Shown here: positions 25,831-35,014 of the stretch, one piece after another
How positions within the stretch are numbered: position 1 is the first letter of the stretch
How the letters are laid out: each line of letters begins with the position of its first letter
The notes under the pieces: generated by a model
Seen by the model: the letters and a program-made list of their open reading frames with translations, nothing else
Told to the model about the DNA's origin: nothing
Database searches by the model: none
NCBI GenBank assembly: GCA_029558715.1
Contig: JAKQEA010000113.1
Span: forward strand, 37,282-101,281
Direction: 5' to 3'
Source: Bacteroidota bacterium
GTDB taxonomy: Bacteria; Bacteroidota; Bacteroidia; Chitinophagales; Chitinophagaceae
DNA length: 64,000 nt
Translations under genes and position numbers: made by a program

Positions 25831-25860
25831 AAAGGTTCTGCTCAAACATCAGAACCTTTT
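25830..25860. terminator. Bidirectional terminator between metF and the parvulin gene
   Basis: An 11-bp perfect stem (AAAAGGTTCTG at 25830-25840, complement at 25850-25860) and a 9-base loop lies between two convergent genes, with A/T flanks on both sides. Confidence 0.75.
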
Positions 25861-25874
25861 AATACGAAGCTGAT

Positions 25875-27824
25875 CTATTTAGATATCTCATTCAATACTT
25901 TCTGATCAATCACCACAGGATATTTTTTTCTTAGTGCTTCATCCCATTGCTTTTCCAGTTCAACCTGGTAATCATTTATCACTAACCCCTTGGCCTCGTT
26001 AAAACTGCGGGGTGAAGGTTGGGGATAGGAGTTAACGACATAAGCAAAGGATGCTGTATTGTCTGTATTATTCAATACCGGTGAGGTAAGCATACCGGCT
26101 TTAGGTACCATTTTATTCAAATTAGGTATCTGGCTCCATTCATACCGGGAAGAATCGGCCAGCACTTTTTCAGAATACATGTCCACTATTTTTTTCCAGT
26201 CAGCAGGATTTGTCTTTATTTTTTCATACACCGTTTTGGCGATCGACTGGTCGGAGCAGAAGAAGATCACTACATCAGCACTTTGCTTCCAGGTATATTC
26301 TTTTTTATTTTTATTATACAATGCCAGCAAAGCAACGGTATCAGCCTGTGCCTTATTCCACACTTCCTGCTGCATGATTTCGAAAAATAGATTACCGTCT
26401 TTAAACTCTGCCATCTGGTAACGAAACTCATCATTAAAATCTTCCAGGTATTTTTTATAGTATTCCGTCATGGAATACTGTATCCATTCTTCTCTTACCT
26501 GACTATGCGGTTTAGCACCGGTACCATCTTGCCTGAAACGGTACAGCGTAGCATATTTTATCCATGCAGCTGCATCATACAGCTCATTTCCTATGGAAAA
26601 TAGTGTGGTGAAAGAATTGATGGTTTTTCCAATTTCTCTCATTGGCCTGCGATCGAGCAAACTGTCGGCCATTGCCCACAGGGCATCATCATTGTAAGGA
26701 AATATTTTTACCCCTGCCTTCTCCCTCACCTGGTTATAAACAAAATCTTTTGAAGCCTTCCAGCGAATATCAGCTCTTATCTTTTGCTGCAGCTCCTGTT
26801 TGAAGTCTTTATTCTCTGCATCGGTAATTACCGGCTTTACAGCAATTCTTTTTACTATATGCCATCCATGCGAAGTTGGAAATGGTTTACTATACGCTCC
26901 GTCTTTGGTTAAAGACCATAATACCTTTTCGAAAGCCGGGTCATATTGACCTACACCAATATCAGGCATCGTACCATTACTGGCTGCACTGATGTAATCG
27001 TTGCTGAATGTTTTTGCCAGGGTCCCGAAATCATCACCTGCCTGTAGTCTTTTGTATAGTGAATCCGCCAGACGAGCCAGTTGTTTTTTTACCATATCAT
27101 CAGCATCAGGTGGAAAGGCAAGCAAAATTTGCTGAGCTCTCATTTTTCCCACAGCTTTTCTTTCGCCAAGATTTTTAAAAATATGATACCCGATTTTAGA
27201 AGGAATTGGTGCTGAATACTTACCCGTTGCAGTTGTATAAACCGCATTTTCAAATTCATAAGGCAAAGTGAATACGGTAATATATCCCAACTCTCCGCTG
27301 TTGGTTTTAGCTGCCGGGTCATCTGAAAACTGTTTTGCCAGTTGTAAAAAATCTTCTCCTTTCAAAAGTTTTTGCCATACATCGTCTCTCTTTTTTTGTG
27401 CTGCAGTTGTATCAGCAAAGCCGGAAGCATTTTTAAAGGCAATGAAAATATGAGCCACCCGTATATCTTTCTGGCTGCGCTGAAAAGCTTCCTTCTCCAG
27501 CCGGTTCATGATCTCGGGATCGGTCATATAGTTTTCTGCAATTTGTGCCCGCAGATTTTCTACTTCCATCCTGATATGCGCCAGTGTATCATATTTCCTG
27601 TCATAAGCTTCCTGCACTTTTAATTTTGATTTGATATACAAATCAAGATAATCGCTTACGGATTTTGCTTTGTTGGCGGTAACAGCACTATTGTTTTTAT
27701 TATAAGCCCTTAGAAAATCTTTGGCATCGGCCGTGTACTTACCGTATGTAAATAATGTCTGGGCTGAAATGGTGGTGATGCTGCCGCAAAAAGCAGCTAG
27801 CAGGAAAAGGTTTTTTCTGTTCAT
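25875..27824 (-). CDS. Periplasmic peptidyl-prolyl isomerase with two parvulin domains
   Basis: 649 residues with a signal peptide (1-21). Two PpiC-type rotamase domains follow a helical N-terminal region: the first near 115-215 (RVAHIFIAF, GELGYITVFTLPYEFENAVY), the second near 225-330 (MRAQQILLAF, IGVGQYDPAFEKVL, SHGWHIVKR). A long C-terminal part of about 300 residues has no recognised motif except a third, weak rotamase-like segment. This layout is that of SurA/PrsA-like chaperones that help fold outer-membrane proteins. It starts 23 bases downstream of the TlpA-like gene on the same strand. Confidence 0.87.
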   Translation of the reverse strand: MNRKNLFLLAAFCGSITTISAQTLFTYGKYTADAKDFLRAYNKNNSAVTANKAKSVSDYLDLYIKSKLKVQEAYDRKYDTLAHIRMEVENLRAQIAENYMTDPEIMNRLEKEAFQRSQKDIRVAHIFIAFKNASGFADTTAAQKKRDDVWQKLLKGEDFLQLAKQFSDDPAAKTNSGELGYITVFTLPYEFENAVYTTATGKYSAPIPSKIGYHIFKNLGERKAVGKMRAQQILLAFPPDADDMVKKQLARLADSLYKRLQAGDDFGTLAKTFSNDYISAASNGTMPDIGVGQYDPAFEKVLWSLTKDGAYSKPFPTSHGWHIVKRIAVKPVITDAENKDFKQELQQKIRADIRWKASKDFVYNQVREKAGVKIFPYNDDALWAMADSLLDRRPMREIGKTINSFTTLFSIGNELYDAAAWIKYATLYRFRQDGTGAKPHSQVREEWIQYSMTEYYKKYLEDFNDEFRYQMAEFKDGNLFFEIMQQEVWNKAQADTVALLALYNKNKKEYTWKQSADVVIFFCSDQSIAKTVYEKIKTNPADWKKIVDMYSEKVLADSSRYEWSQIPNLNKMVPKAGMLTSPVLNNTDNTASFAYVVNSYPQPSPRSFNEAKGLVINDYQVELEKQWDEALRKKYPVVIDQKVLNEISK

Positions 27825-27847
27825 ACCGGATTTAGTTTAATACTCTT

Positions 27848-29281
27848 CTATTGTCCTTTCTTTTTTAACTGTACTATTTCATCGAGCTGCTGATATGTCA
27901 GCTTTTTAGCAATGATCCGCTTGTCTTTGTCTAGCAAATATAAAGTAGGGAAAGATTGCACATCATACAATTGCGAATAGCCCGGAATACCATTGTCTGT
28001 CCTGGCTTTATCCGCTTCTTTGGAATAATAAACATGACTCCATTCCTGTAGTTTGTTATCTGCAATAAAGCCAAGCCAGTCCTTTTTGGTTCCGTCAGTT
28101 TCTTTTGCCACCGCATATAACTTTAACCCATCGGCCTTCCATTTGGCCTGGTAAAAAGAATCCAGTTTGGGCAATACTTCCTTACAATGTCCGCAGGTAG
28201 GATCCCAAAAAGCGACAATTGTATAGCTGGCTTGCAAAGCGTACAAAGAAACAGGAGTACCCTCCTGATTTGGTAATTCAATGTCAGAAGCAGGAGTACC
28301 CAATATATTCGCCATCAGGCTGTATGCCCTGTCTGTAATTGTCTTTTTGCCTGACTCATTCAGCCATGAATATGTTTTCTGCGAAAAATATTTTTCAAAT
28401 AAATGAACAAAAACAGCATCCTCCCACATGTATTTCTGATTCAGGTAACGGTTCACAAATTTTATCAGTAAAAACTTGTTCATTTCTTCGTTGATGCTGG
28501 CATACCCAAGCATCCAATCAATTTCTTTTATCACAGAATCAGGATTGGGCACTACCAGTTGATTGAAATATTTATCAATCTTCTCTTCAAAAAAAGGAGT
28601 GTAAGCCAGTCTGCCATCCCAGAAGTTAACACCATCCCAATAATGGCCCTTGTAGTAATTATAGGCAGTCAGTGAATCCTCTTTATTGGCCGGGTTCTTC
28701 AATGCACCGGTCAGTTCGGGTTCCCTCATCGTAATCAGTAAAGTGCTAAGTAAGGAAGAAGGATTTTTTTTGATTATCTCCTCCCGGTTGGTAGTAATAG
28801 CCTTATCTTCTTTCGCCAGTTCGTCTGTGATCCGTGTGGAATCTGCTTTGTTACCTGCTGTTTTTAATTGCGCCTGCAATTCGCTGATCCTTTTTCCTTT
28901 TACAGCCATGAATTGCTGGTAATTGATAAAAAGATTATTGTCGGGTGAATTTTCAAACTGTGCCCCCTTTGACAAAGTAGCTGTATCTGCCTTAATGGTG
29001 AACTGTTGCTGCTTATCCACCAGTATTTCAAAAAAACCGGCTTTATTTGGATAACCTACCAGGTAAATACCACCCGGCAATTTTTTATTCCCTTTAAAGA
29101 CGGCCTGACTGTTGGCATCCAGTTTAGCCGAATCAATAATGGGATATGTTTTACCAAAATAATGGCCAAGGTAGATATACTGGTTCTTAAAAGGCTTAAA
29201 TGTTACTTTAATCTCATAATTATTTTGCGCAGGCGCAGCCAGCGATAATCCAAGGAGTGCAAAAAACAAAAATCGTTTCAT
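27848..29281 (-). CDS. TlpA-like thioredoxin-fold protein with N-terminal DUF4369/DUF5106-like region
   Basis: 477 residues. Signal peptide 1-18 (ends LAAPAQ). The first 120 residues resemble DUF4369 (beta-rich, VTFKPFKNQYIYLGHY, FKGNKKLPGG), the middle is helical, and the last 140 residues form a thioredoxin fold with the redox motif CGHC in FWDPTCGHCKEVLP. Such proteins are thought to reduce or exchange disulphides in the Bacteroidota periplasm. It is co-directional with the parvulin gene, so both may serve envelope protein folding. A hairpin lies in its leader at 29292-29311. Confidence 0.87.
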   Translation of the reverse strand: MKRFLFFALLGLSLAAPAQNNYEIKVTFKPFKNQYIYLGHYFGKTYPIIDSAKLDANSQAVFKGNKKLPGGIYLVGYPNKAGFFEILVDKQQQFTIKADTATLSKGAQFENSPDNNLFINYQQFMAVKGKRISELQAQLKTAGNKADSTRITDELAKEDKAITTNREEIIKKNPSSLLSTLLITMREPELTGALKNPANKEDSLTAYNYYKGHYWDGVNFWDGRLAYTPFFEEKIDKYFNQLVVPNPDSVIKEIDWMLGYASINEEMNKFLLIKFVNRYLNQKYMWEDAVFVHLFEKYFSQKTYSWLNESGKKTITDRAYSLMANILGTPASDIELPNQEGTPVSLYALQASYTIVAFWDPTCGHCKEVLPKLDSFYQAKWKADGLKLYAVAKETDGTKKDWLGFIADNKLQEWSHVYYSKEADKARTDNGIPGYSQLYDVQSFPTLYLLDKDKRIIAKKLTYQQLDEIVQLKKKGQ

Positions 29282-29291
29282 AAGTCAGAAT

Positions 29292-29311
29292 CCTGCTTTG
29301 TGGAAAGCAGG
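29292..29311 (-). other. Hairpin in the leader of the TlpA-like gene
   Basis: CCTGCTTT and its complement, an 8-bp stem with a 4-base loop, end 10 bases before the ATG at 29281. No T-run follows, so it is not a clear terminator; it may affect translation or mRNA stability. Confidence 0.35.
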
Positions 29312-29471
29312 TAACCCGTAAAGTTATTTAAAAAGCCGCAGCCGCTGAAGCCAGTGGCCGGAAAACTCCGATAAAGAGGATTTTGCAGGGTAAAACGTTG
29401 CCTTATTTCCAGGTTTTATTCAGGCTAATCTTCTCCTTTAGCGGCTGCCTGCCGGTAGGCGGGGTTAATGG

Positions 29472-29479
29472 TATATTTG
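29472..29479 (+). promoter_or_regulatory. -7 promoter element of rlmD
   Basis: TATATTTG, exact TAnnTTTG match, 4 bases before the GTG start at 29484. Confidence 0.5.
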
Positions 29480-29483
29480 CGCC

Positions 29484-30893
29484 GTGAGAAAAAAAAAGAA
29501 AAACATTGTACTCGAAAAAATACGGGTGGAAGACTACGCTGCCGAAGGTAAAAGCCTGGCAAGGGTGGACGGGAAAGTGATCTTTATAGAAAATGTAGTG
29601 CCCGGAGATGTAGTGGATGTCCGGCTGCTGAAAAATAAAAAAGATTGGGCGGAAGGAGTTCCTCTTCAATTTCATTCCTACTCCAGTGAAAGAGTTGCTC
29701 CCTTTTGTTCTCATTTTGGCGTATGTGGCGGTTGCCAGTGGCAGATGCTGCCTTATGAAAAGCAGTTGCAGTATAAAAGTAAACAGGTAGCTGATGTATT
29801 GCAGCGAATTGGTAAAGTGTCTTTACCTGCCATTCTGCCGATCCTGGGGGCAACTGATACTAAATACTACCGCAATAAGATCGAGTATACTTTCGGGAAT
29901 AAACGGTTCTTACTGAAAGAAGAAATAGCTGATGAAACCATCAGCGGGCAGCAGGATGTAGCAGGTTTTCATGCCAAAGGTTTTTTTGATAAAGTAGTGG
30001 ATATTGAACAATGTTACCTGCAGGCTGAGCCGACCAATGCCATACGGCTGGCCGTTAAAGAATTTGCGATAACCAATAACTGGCCTTTTTATGATATCCG
30101 CAACCATGCTGGTTTTTTGCGAACTATGCAGGTGAGGCTTTGTACCACCGGAGAACTGATGGTGAATATTGTAGTGGCAGAAAATGATGAAAAGAAGATC
30201 AGCAAGCTGATGGAATTTGTAATGCAACAATTTCCCGCTATTACCACATTGCTTTATACTCTCAATACAAAATGGAACGACAGTTTATACGATCTTGAAC
30301 CTGTTACCTGGCATGGTAAAGGGTATGCGATTGAAAAACTGGAGGACTTTCAATTTAAGATCGGTCCAAAATCATTTTTCCAAACCAATACTAAACAAGC
30401 AGAGCAGTTGTATAAAGTAACCAGGGATTTTGCAGAACTGACAGGCAATGAAACGGTATACGATCTGTACTGCGGCACAGGCAGCATTGGTATTTTTGTA
30501 AGCAAAAAGGCAAAAAAAATCATTGGCGTAGAAATGATTGAAGCAGCTATTGAAGATGCCAGAGAAAATGCAGCGTTGAATAATCTTCAATCAACATCTT
30601 TTTTTGCCGGCGATGTAATTGATATTTGTAATGATGAGTTCTTTGCGGCACATGGGCGGCCCGATGTGATCATTACCGATCCGCCAAGGGCTGGTATGCA
30701 TGAGAAGCTGGTGAAGAAAATTCTGGACATAGCAGCACCGACAGTTGTATATGTTAGTTGCAACCCCGCTACACAGGCAAGAGATTTAAATTTGCTGGAT
30801 GAGAAATATACTGTTTCCAAAGTGCAGCCGGTTGATATGTTTCCGCATACCCATCATATTGAGAATGTAGTGCAGCTGAAACTGAAGGTATAA
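29484..30893 (+). CDS. rlmD: 23S rRNA (uracil-5-)-methyltransferase RlmD family
   Basis: 469 residues, GTG start. Order of parts: a TRAM domain (about 8-70, with VDGKVIFIENVVPGD), an iron-sulphur Cys set (C76, C82, C85 region in FCSHFGVCGGCQW, and a later Cys), a central domain, and the methyltransferase with YDLYCGTGSIG, ITDPPRAGMH and the nucleophile Cys in YVSCNPAT. It forms m5U in rRNA with S-adenosylmethionine. The exact position (U1939 for RlmD, U747 for RlmC, or both) cannot be told from the sequence. The GTG sits 4 bases after a -7 element, so the mRNA is probably leaderless. Confidence 0.9.
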   Translation: MRKKKKNIVLEKIRVEDYAAEGKSLARVDGKVIFIENVVPGDVVDVRLLKNKKDWAEGVPLQFHSYSSERVAPFCSHFGVCGGCQWQMLPYEKQLQYKSKQVADVLQRIGKVSLPAILPILGATDTKYYRNKIEYTFGNKRFLLKEEIADETISGQQDVAGFHAKGFFDKVVDIEQCYLQAEPTNAIRLAVKEFAITNNWPFYDIRNHAGFLRTMQVRLCTTGELMVNIVVAENDEKKISKLMEFVMQQFPAITTLLYTLNTKWNDSLYDLEPVTWHGKGYAIEKLEDFQFKIGPKSFFQTNTKQAEQLYKVTRDFAELTGNETVYDLYCGTGSIGIFVSKKAKKIIGVEMIEAAIEDARENAALNNLQSTSFFAGDVIDICNDEFFAAHGRPDVIITDPPRAGMHEKLVKKILDIAAPTVVYVSCNPATQARDLNLLDEKYTVSKVQPVDMFPHTHHIENVVQLKLKV

Positions 30894-30902
30894 ACAATTA
30901 AA

Positions 30903-31595
30903 TTATTTTCTTTTTTTTGATTTTAGCATTAGCTCATAACTCAGGGAAGCCCCAAACCACAAAGACGTGTAGTTTGTGAGGCCGGGATCTTCTATTACAT
31001 AAGTATCAATAGAGCTTTTTATTCTCTTGTATTGATAGCCTAAGCTGAATTTAGGGCCGAAATGCTTAAATGAGCCCTTATACCTGGTTAATTGAGGAGG
31101 GTTACCAGAAATATTATTTTTAAGATATGTAATATCAGTTTGAGAATTAATATTTACAAAACCTAGTCCTCCGAGTATAGTTAGGTATTTTTCCTGATTC
31201 CTTTTAATCTTAATTTTTTTCTCTACTTCTGCAAAAACATCAAATTTTATTTTCTTCTTGTCTTTTGCATTTTCGTTATAATAATATGAAATCTGGCTGT
31301 TAGGAATATGTGGATCCTCAATAAAATGGTTGTGGTTATACCTGGAGTGTAAAGCCACAGAGAACAGCCAGTTTTTTTTTGTTTTTATTCCAAATCTTCC
31401 ATGAATACTCAGTGTCTTCCAGAAGCCATCGCCCGTCAGGCTTCCATAAGTGCTTGTTGGCAAAGGCCCTCTCGGTGCATCTTCAACATCTATGGGGTAT
31501 GTCCGGTAATCAAGCCCTGCCTCTATAAAAGTGTTTTGACAAAAGCATATTTTTGAAACAAAGAAAGAGATTAACAATAAAATACGCATCAGCAT
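30903..31595 (-). CDS. Exported protein, probable small outer-membrane beta-barrel
   Basis: 230 residues, not recognised by family. Residues 1-19 are a signal peptide (LISFFVSKICFCQ). The mature part has many short alternating strands rich in Tyr, Lys and Ser, such as WLFSVALHSRYNHNHF, KYLTILGGLGFVNI, FSLGYQYKR and SLWFGASLSYELML, and ends in a strand-like SYELMLKSKKRK, which fits a porin-like barrel of about eight strands. It is convergent with rlmD, 9 bases apart. Confidence 0.6.
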   Translation of the reverse strand: MLMRILLLISFFVSKICFCQNTFIEAGLDYRTYPIDVEDAPRGPLPTSTYGSLTGDGFWKTLSIHGRFGIKTKKNWLFSVALHSRYNHNHFIEDPHIPNSQISYYYNENAKDKKKIKFDVFAEVEKKIKIKRNQEKYLTILGGLGFVNINSQTDITYLKNNISGNPPQLTRYKGSFKHFGPKFSLGYQYKRIKSSIDTYVIEDPGLTNYTSLWFGASLSYELMLKSKKRK

Positions 31596-31690
31596 AATAG
31601 TTTCATTTTGATAAGGTTGCTTTAAAGTAAGAAAAATTGTTCTCCAAAAGAGTTACCAGATAATGTTTTCCTTACAGTTAATAATATAAA

Positions 31691-32503
31691 ATGAAAAAGA
31701 TATTTGCTTTATTGCTCTTATTAAATGGAAATTTCCTTTTTTGCCAGGAAAAAGAAATCCCGGCAGAATTAAAATCCTTTGTTCTGCAAGGCTATGAAGT
31801 ACTTGATTTTATCAATGAAGATCTGAACGCCGATAAACTACCGGATTATATCCTTATCCTGAGATCCAAAGGTGAAGACACTCTCACTTTTGATAATCCT
31901 GACTGGGATGTTCCCCGGCCGTTGTTGCTTCTCATCCGGCAAAACAAAGGCCAGCTGAAACTGGCTGCAGAGAATACAAAAATCATCTATTGCCGGCATT
32001 GCGGCGGAGCTATGGGTGATCCCTACCAGGGAATAACATTCAAAAACGGAGACGTATTATTTGATTTTTACGGAGGCAGCAGCTGGCGATGGGCAGAAGC
32101 CATCACCTTTCGCTATGATAAAATAAAAAAGAACTGGTTCTTACAAAATCATTTTATTTCAAGCTTCCAGGCAGGTGATCCTGAAAATACAACGACTGAA
32201 ACAACGATCAACAGAACTGAGACCGGAGAAATAAGTCTGCAGAATTATGCTCCTTATTACAACCAGGATTCAAGCAACTGGAAAGTGAAGGCAACTAAAA
32301 CATATTTTTACGAAAGCCCCGACCTGAAATCAAAACCCAAAAAAGCATATCTTATTAAGGGAGATATAGTAAGATCTTCCAAAAAATTTACAAACTTCAT
32401 TGACTGTTTTTTCACCAACAGCAAAGGACAGATAACCACCGGTTATATTTTAAAGAAAGATTTGCTATTGATAACCGAAAACAAAACCAAACCCATACAA
32501 TAA
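31691..32503 (+). CDS. Exported protein of unknown function
   Basis: 270 residues with a signal peptide (1-18, LNGNFLFCQ). The first half carries an FG-GAP-like segment (FINEDLNADKLPDYILIL, near 40-57), the middle a Cys/His-containing stretch IYCRHCGGAMGDPY, then FYGGSSWRWAEAITFRY. The last 60 residues could be an SH3-like domain. Similar proteins occur scattered in Bacteroidota; no function is known to me. It lies 16 bases upstream of the first rhomboid gene, which however has its own -7 element. Confidence 0.65.
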   Translation: MKKIFALLLLLNGNFLFCQEKEIPAELKSFVLQGYEVLDFINEDLNADKLPDYILILRSKGEDTLTFDNPDWDVPRPLLLLIRQNKGQLKLAAENTKIIYCRHCGGAMGDPYQGITFKNGDVLFDFYGGSSWRWAEAITFRYDKIKKNWFLQNHFISSFQAGDPENTTTETTINRTETGEISLQNYAPYYNQDSSNWKVKATKTYFYESPDLKSKPKKAYLIKGDIVRSSKKFTNFIDCFFTNSKGQITTGYILKKDLLLITENKTKPIQ

Positions 32504-32507
32504 AACT

Positions 32508-32515
32508 TATTTTTG
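32508..32515 (+). promoter_or_regulatory. -7 promoter element of the first rhomboid gene
   Basis: TATTTTTG, exact TAnnTTTG match, ends 4 bases before the ATG at 32520. Confidence 0.5.
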
Positions 32516-32519
32516 CCGG

Positions 32520-33236
32520 ATGAGTGATTTTCGATTTACAAGACCTAACAGTTTCCCTCCGATAGTAAAGAACCTGATCATTATTAATGTGCTGGTTTAT
32601 GTGGCTCAGCTGGTTTTTGATAAACAACTGGGGTTAACAGGCATCCTGGCATTATACCCCATAGACACTCCCGATTTTAAACCTTACCAGGTGGCCACTC
32701 ACATGTTCACCCATTCCCCTCAGTTAAAATTCCATATTGTATTCAATATGTTTACGCTTTGGATGTTTGGGAGGATACTGGAGAATGTCTGGGGTGCCAG
32801 GAGATTTCTTTTGTTCTACCTCTTATGTGGTATAGGCGCTGCTGCCTGTCATCTGCTGATTCAGCATTTACGTTATGATCCGGCAATAGTCGAACAACTG
32901 ACACAGGCTTATTATAACAATGATATAGAAACGATGGAAGGATTAGCTTCTAAAGCAGGTTTTTTAGCCCCGGCTGTTGGTGCTTCTGGTGCCATCATGG
33001 GGGTAATGGCGGCTTTTGCATACCTGTTTCCCAACACCGAGCTTTATATCATGTTGATACCCTTCCCGGTTAAAGCTAAATGGGCTATGCTGGGCCTGGC
33101 CGCTATCGATCTGTTTGGAGGAGTAGCGAGAGTAAGTGGCGATAATATTGCCCACTTTGCCCACCTCGGCGGCGCTATTACCGGGTTTTTAATCGTTTTT
33201 TTCTGGAACAAAACCAACCGCCGGTCGTTGTATTAA
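32520..33236 (+). CDS. Rhomboid-family intramembrane serine protease
   Basis: 238 residues, six transmembrane helices. Ser156 in VGASGAIMG and His215 in AHFAHLGG form the catalytic dyad, with Asn76 in IVFNMFTLW for the oxyanion hole and the conserved HMFTHS loop before it. It cleaves membrane proteins within or near the bilayer; the substrate is unknown. A second rhomboid gene with a broken dyad follows 78 bases downstream. Confidence 0.92.
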   Translation: MSDFRFTRPNSFPPIVKNLIIINVLVYVAQLVFDKQLGLTGILALYPIDTPDFKPYQVATHMFTHSPQLKFHIVFNMFTLWMFGRILENVWGARRFLLFYLLCGIGAAACHLLIQHLRYDPAIVEQLTQAYYNNDIETMEGLASKAGFLAPAVGASGAIMGVMAAFAYLFPNTELYIMLIPFPVKAKWAMLGLAAIDLFGGVARVSGDNIAHFAHLGGAITGFLIVFFWNKTNRRSLY

Positions 33237-33287
33237 GAACAGCCTTTCATATAATCAATAAGTTATGTACTACTGGTTCCCTGCACT

Positions 33288-33295
33288 TACATTTG
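33288..33295 (+). promoter_or_regulatory. -7 promoter element of the second rhomboid gene
   Basis: TACATTTG, exact TAnnTTTG match, 19 bases before the ATG at 33315. Confidence 0.45.
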
Positions 33296-33314
33296 CAAAC
33301 TGACAAAGTGAGAC

Positions 33315-34244
33315 ATGTCGTATACCGAAAAGCAATATCAACAAAGATTTTCACTGGGACAGAGTAATAATGCATTAACCCGGCTTATTGTTATCAATCT
33401 CGTGGTATTCATCACCCTGGCACTGATCAAAGTATTTTATTATTACATGTACAGACAGGAGGCCATTGTAACAACCCATTTCAATGAAGAAGCCCTGAAA
33501 TGGGCCATCCTTTCCTCAGATTTAAACAGCTTTACCTCCAGGCCCTGGACCCTACTCACTGCCATGTTTACTCATACAGGTGTATGGATGATACTGGCCA
33601 ATATGCTCTGGCTCTGGACTTTTGGTTATATCATGCAGGATCTGACAGGAAACCGTAAAATAATACCTCTGTATATCTATGGCGGATTGGTGGGGGCTAT
33701 AGCCTTTTTGATTGCGGCGAACCTGCTGCCACATACAACACAAGTGAATACTGTGTATTTCGGAGCATCGGCAAGTATCACTGCCATAGCCATAGCAACC
33801 ACCATGGTTTCTCCCGGGTATAAGATATTTCCTATGCTCAATGGCGGGTTTCCATTATGGATACTCACTGCACTGTATCTTGTTATTTCCATTGCAACAG
33901 TTCCAGCCTACCGGGTAGAAGTTTACATACCCCAGGTGGCCGGCGCATTGATGGGTTTCCTGTTTATCTGGCTGATACGCCAGGGATATGACTGGAGTGA
34001 ATGGATGAGTAACTTTTTTGATTGGGTAAATAACCTTTTTAATCCCGACAAACCCAAACGGGGGCAAAAGAGCATTAAGGATCAGTTGTTTTACAAAGCG
34101 GCTGCGGACCCCTATAAAAAAACACCTAACGTTACCCAACAGCGTATTGATGCTATCCTGGATAAAATAAACCAGCAGGGATATAATTCCCTTTCTGATG
34201 AAGAAAAAGAGTTACTGAAAAGGGCCAGCAAGGAGGAATTGTAA
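33315..34244 (+). CDS. Rhomboid-family protein lacking the catalytic His (probable pseudoprotease)
   Basis: 309 residues with six hydrophobic helices. The Ser is kept (Ser152, in FGASASI rather than GxSG) and so is Asn96, but the residue aligned with the catalytic His is Gln207 in PQVAGALMGF (first paralogue AHLGGAITGF). After the last helix a cytosolic tail of about 85 residues ends with a DUF6576-like helical segment (RIDAILDKINQQGYNSLSDEEKELLKRAS), common in Bacteroidota rhomboids. It probably does not cleave proteins and may bind substrates or the active paralogue, as iRhoms do in animals. Confidence 0.85.
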   Translation: MSYTEKQYQQRFSLGQSNNALTRLIVINLVVFITLALIKVFYYYMYRQEAIVTTHFNEEALKWAILSSDLNSFTSRPWTLLTAMFTHTGVWMILANMLWLWTFGYIMQDLTGNRKIIPLYIYGGLVGAIAFLIAANLLPHTTQVNTVYFGASASITAIAIATTMVSPGYKIFPMLNGGFPLWILTALYLVISIATVPAYRVEVYIPQVAGALMGFLFIWLIRQGYDWSEWMSNFFDWVNNLFNPDKPKRGQKSIKDQLFYKAAADPYKKTPNVTQQRIDAILDKINQQGYNSLSDEEKELLKRASKEEL

Positions 34245-34255
34245 AAAACAGGTCT

Positions 34256-34843
34256 TTATCGCTCTATTTTTTTGTCGATCGCCTCACAAATTGCATCGAA
34301 TATTTGTCCTACCGTTCCTTCACCTTTAATAGATTTGAATTTTTTTGCTTTTTTATAATGCTCCGCCACAGGGGTTGTTTCGTTACTGTATACGGCAAAT
34401 CTCTTCCTGATCACTTCTTCATTTGTATCGTCGCTCCGGCCGGAAGTCTTGCCACGGTTAAGCAGCCGTTTTACTAATTCCTCCTCTCCCACTTCCAGTG
34501 CCAGTACGGCAGCAATACTTGTCTTCTTTAATTCCAGTAATTTATCCAGTGCTACAGCCTGGGCCACGGTGCGGGGAAAGCCATCAAATAAAAAACCCCT
34601 TGCCTCTATATGCTGATCGAAATAAGAATCCACCATCCCGATAACCACTTCATCAGGTACCAATTGTCCCTTATCCATAAAACTCTTTGCCTCAATGCCT
34701 AAGGGTGTTTTGTCAGCAATTTCCTGTCTTAACAGATTGCCTGTGGACAGGTGTTTCAATCCGTACTTATCAACCAGTTTATCAGATTGTGTTCCTTTTC
34801 CGCTTCCCGGGGGGCCAAATAGAATCAAATTAAACATAAGCAA
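34256..34843 (-). CDS. adk: Adenylate kinase
   Basis: 195 residues. P-loop GPPGSGKGT (about 10-18), then LSTGNLLR, FLFDGFPRT and the catalytic Arg set. The LID is the short form (NRGKTSGRSDDTNEE) without zinc cysteines. It balances AMP, ADP and ATP in the cytoplasm. The third codon, base 34837, is another ATG and gives the more usual MFNLILFG start. Convergent with the second rhomboid gene (11 bases apart). Confidence 0.95.
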   Translation of the reverse strand: MLMFNLILFGPPGSGKGTQSDKLVDKYGLKHLSTGNLLRQEIADKTPLGIEAKSFMDKGQLVPDEVVIGMVDSYFDQHIEARGFLFDGFPRTVAQAVALDKLLELKKTSIAAVLALEVGEEELVKRLLNRGKTSGRSDDTNEEVIRKRFAVYSNETTPVAEHYKKAKKFKSIKGEGTVGQIFDAICEAIDKKIER

Positions 34844-34864
34844 TTGTCATTCTTGGTGTACGGA

Positions 34865-34872
34865 CAAATATA
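34865..34872 (-). promoter_or_regulatory. -7 promoter element of adk
   Basis: TATATTTG on the minus strand, exact TAnnTTTG match, 21 bases before the ATG at 34843. Confidence 0.45.
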
Positions 34873-34993
34873 ATGTACAAGGCTTAAAATATCTCTCTCA
34901 AGATTAACTTTCGCCACAATTCATGTTTGCCATCAAAATGTTAACAAATCTGTGTTTCGCCATGAGGTCAAAACCAGCCCAACCTTGTTTCCG

Positions 34994-35001
34994 TAATTTT
35001 G
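34994..35001 (+). promoter_or_regulatory. -7 promoter element of msrB
   Basis: TAATTTTG, exact TAnnTTTG match, 13 bases before the ATG at 35015. Confidence 0.45.
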
Positions 35002-35014
35002 TTAAACAGCTTAT

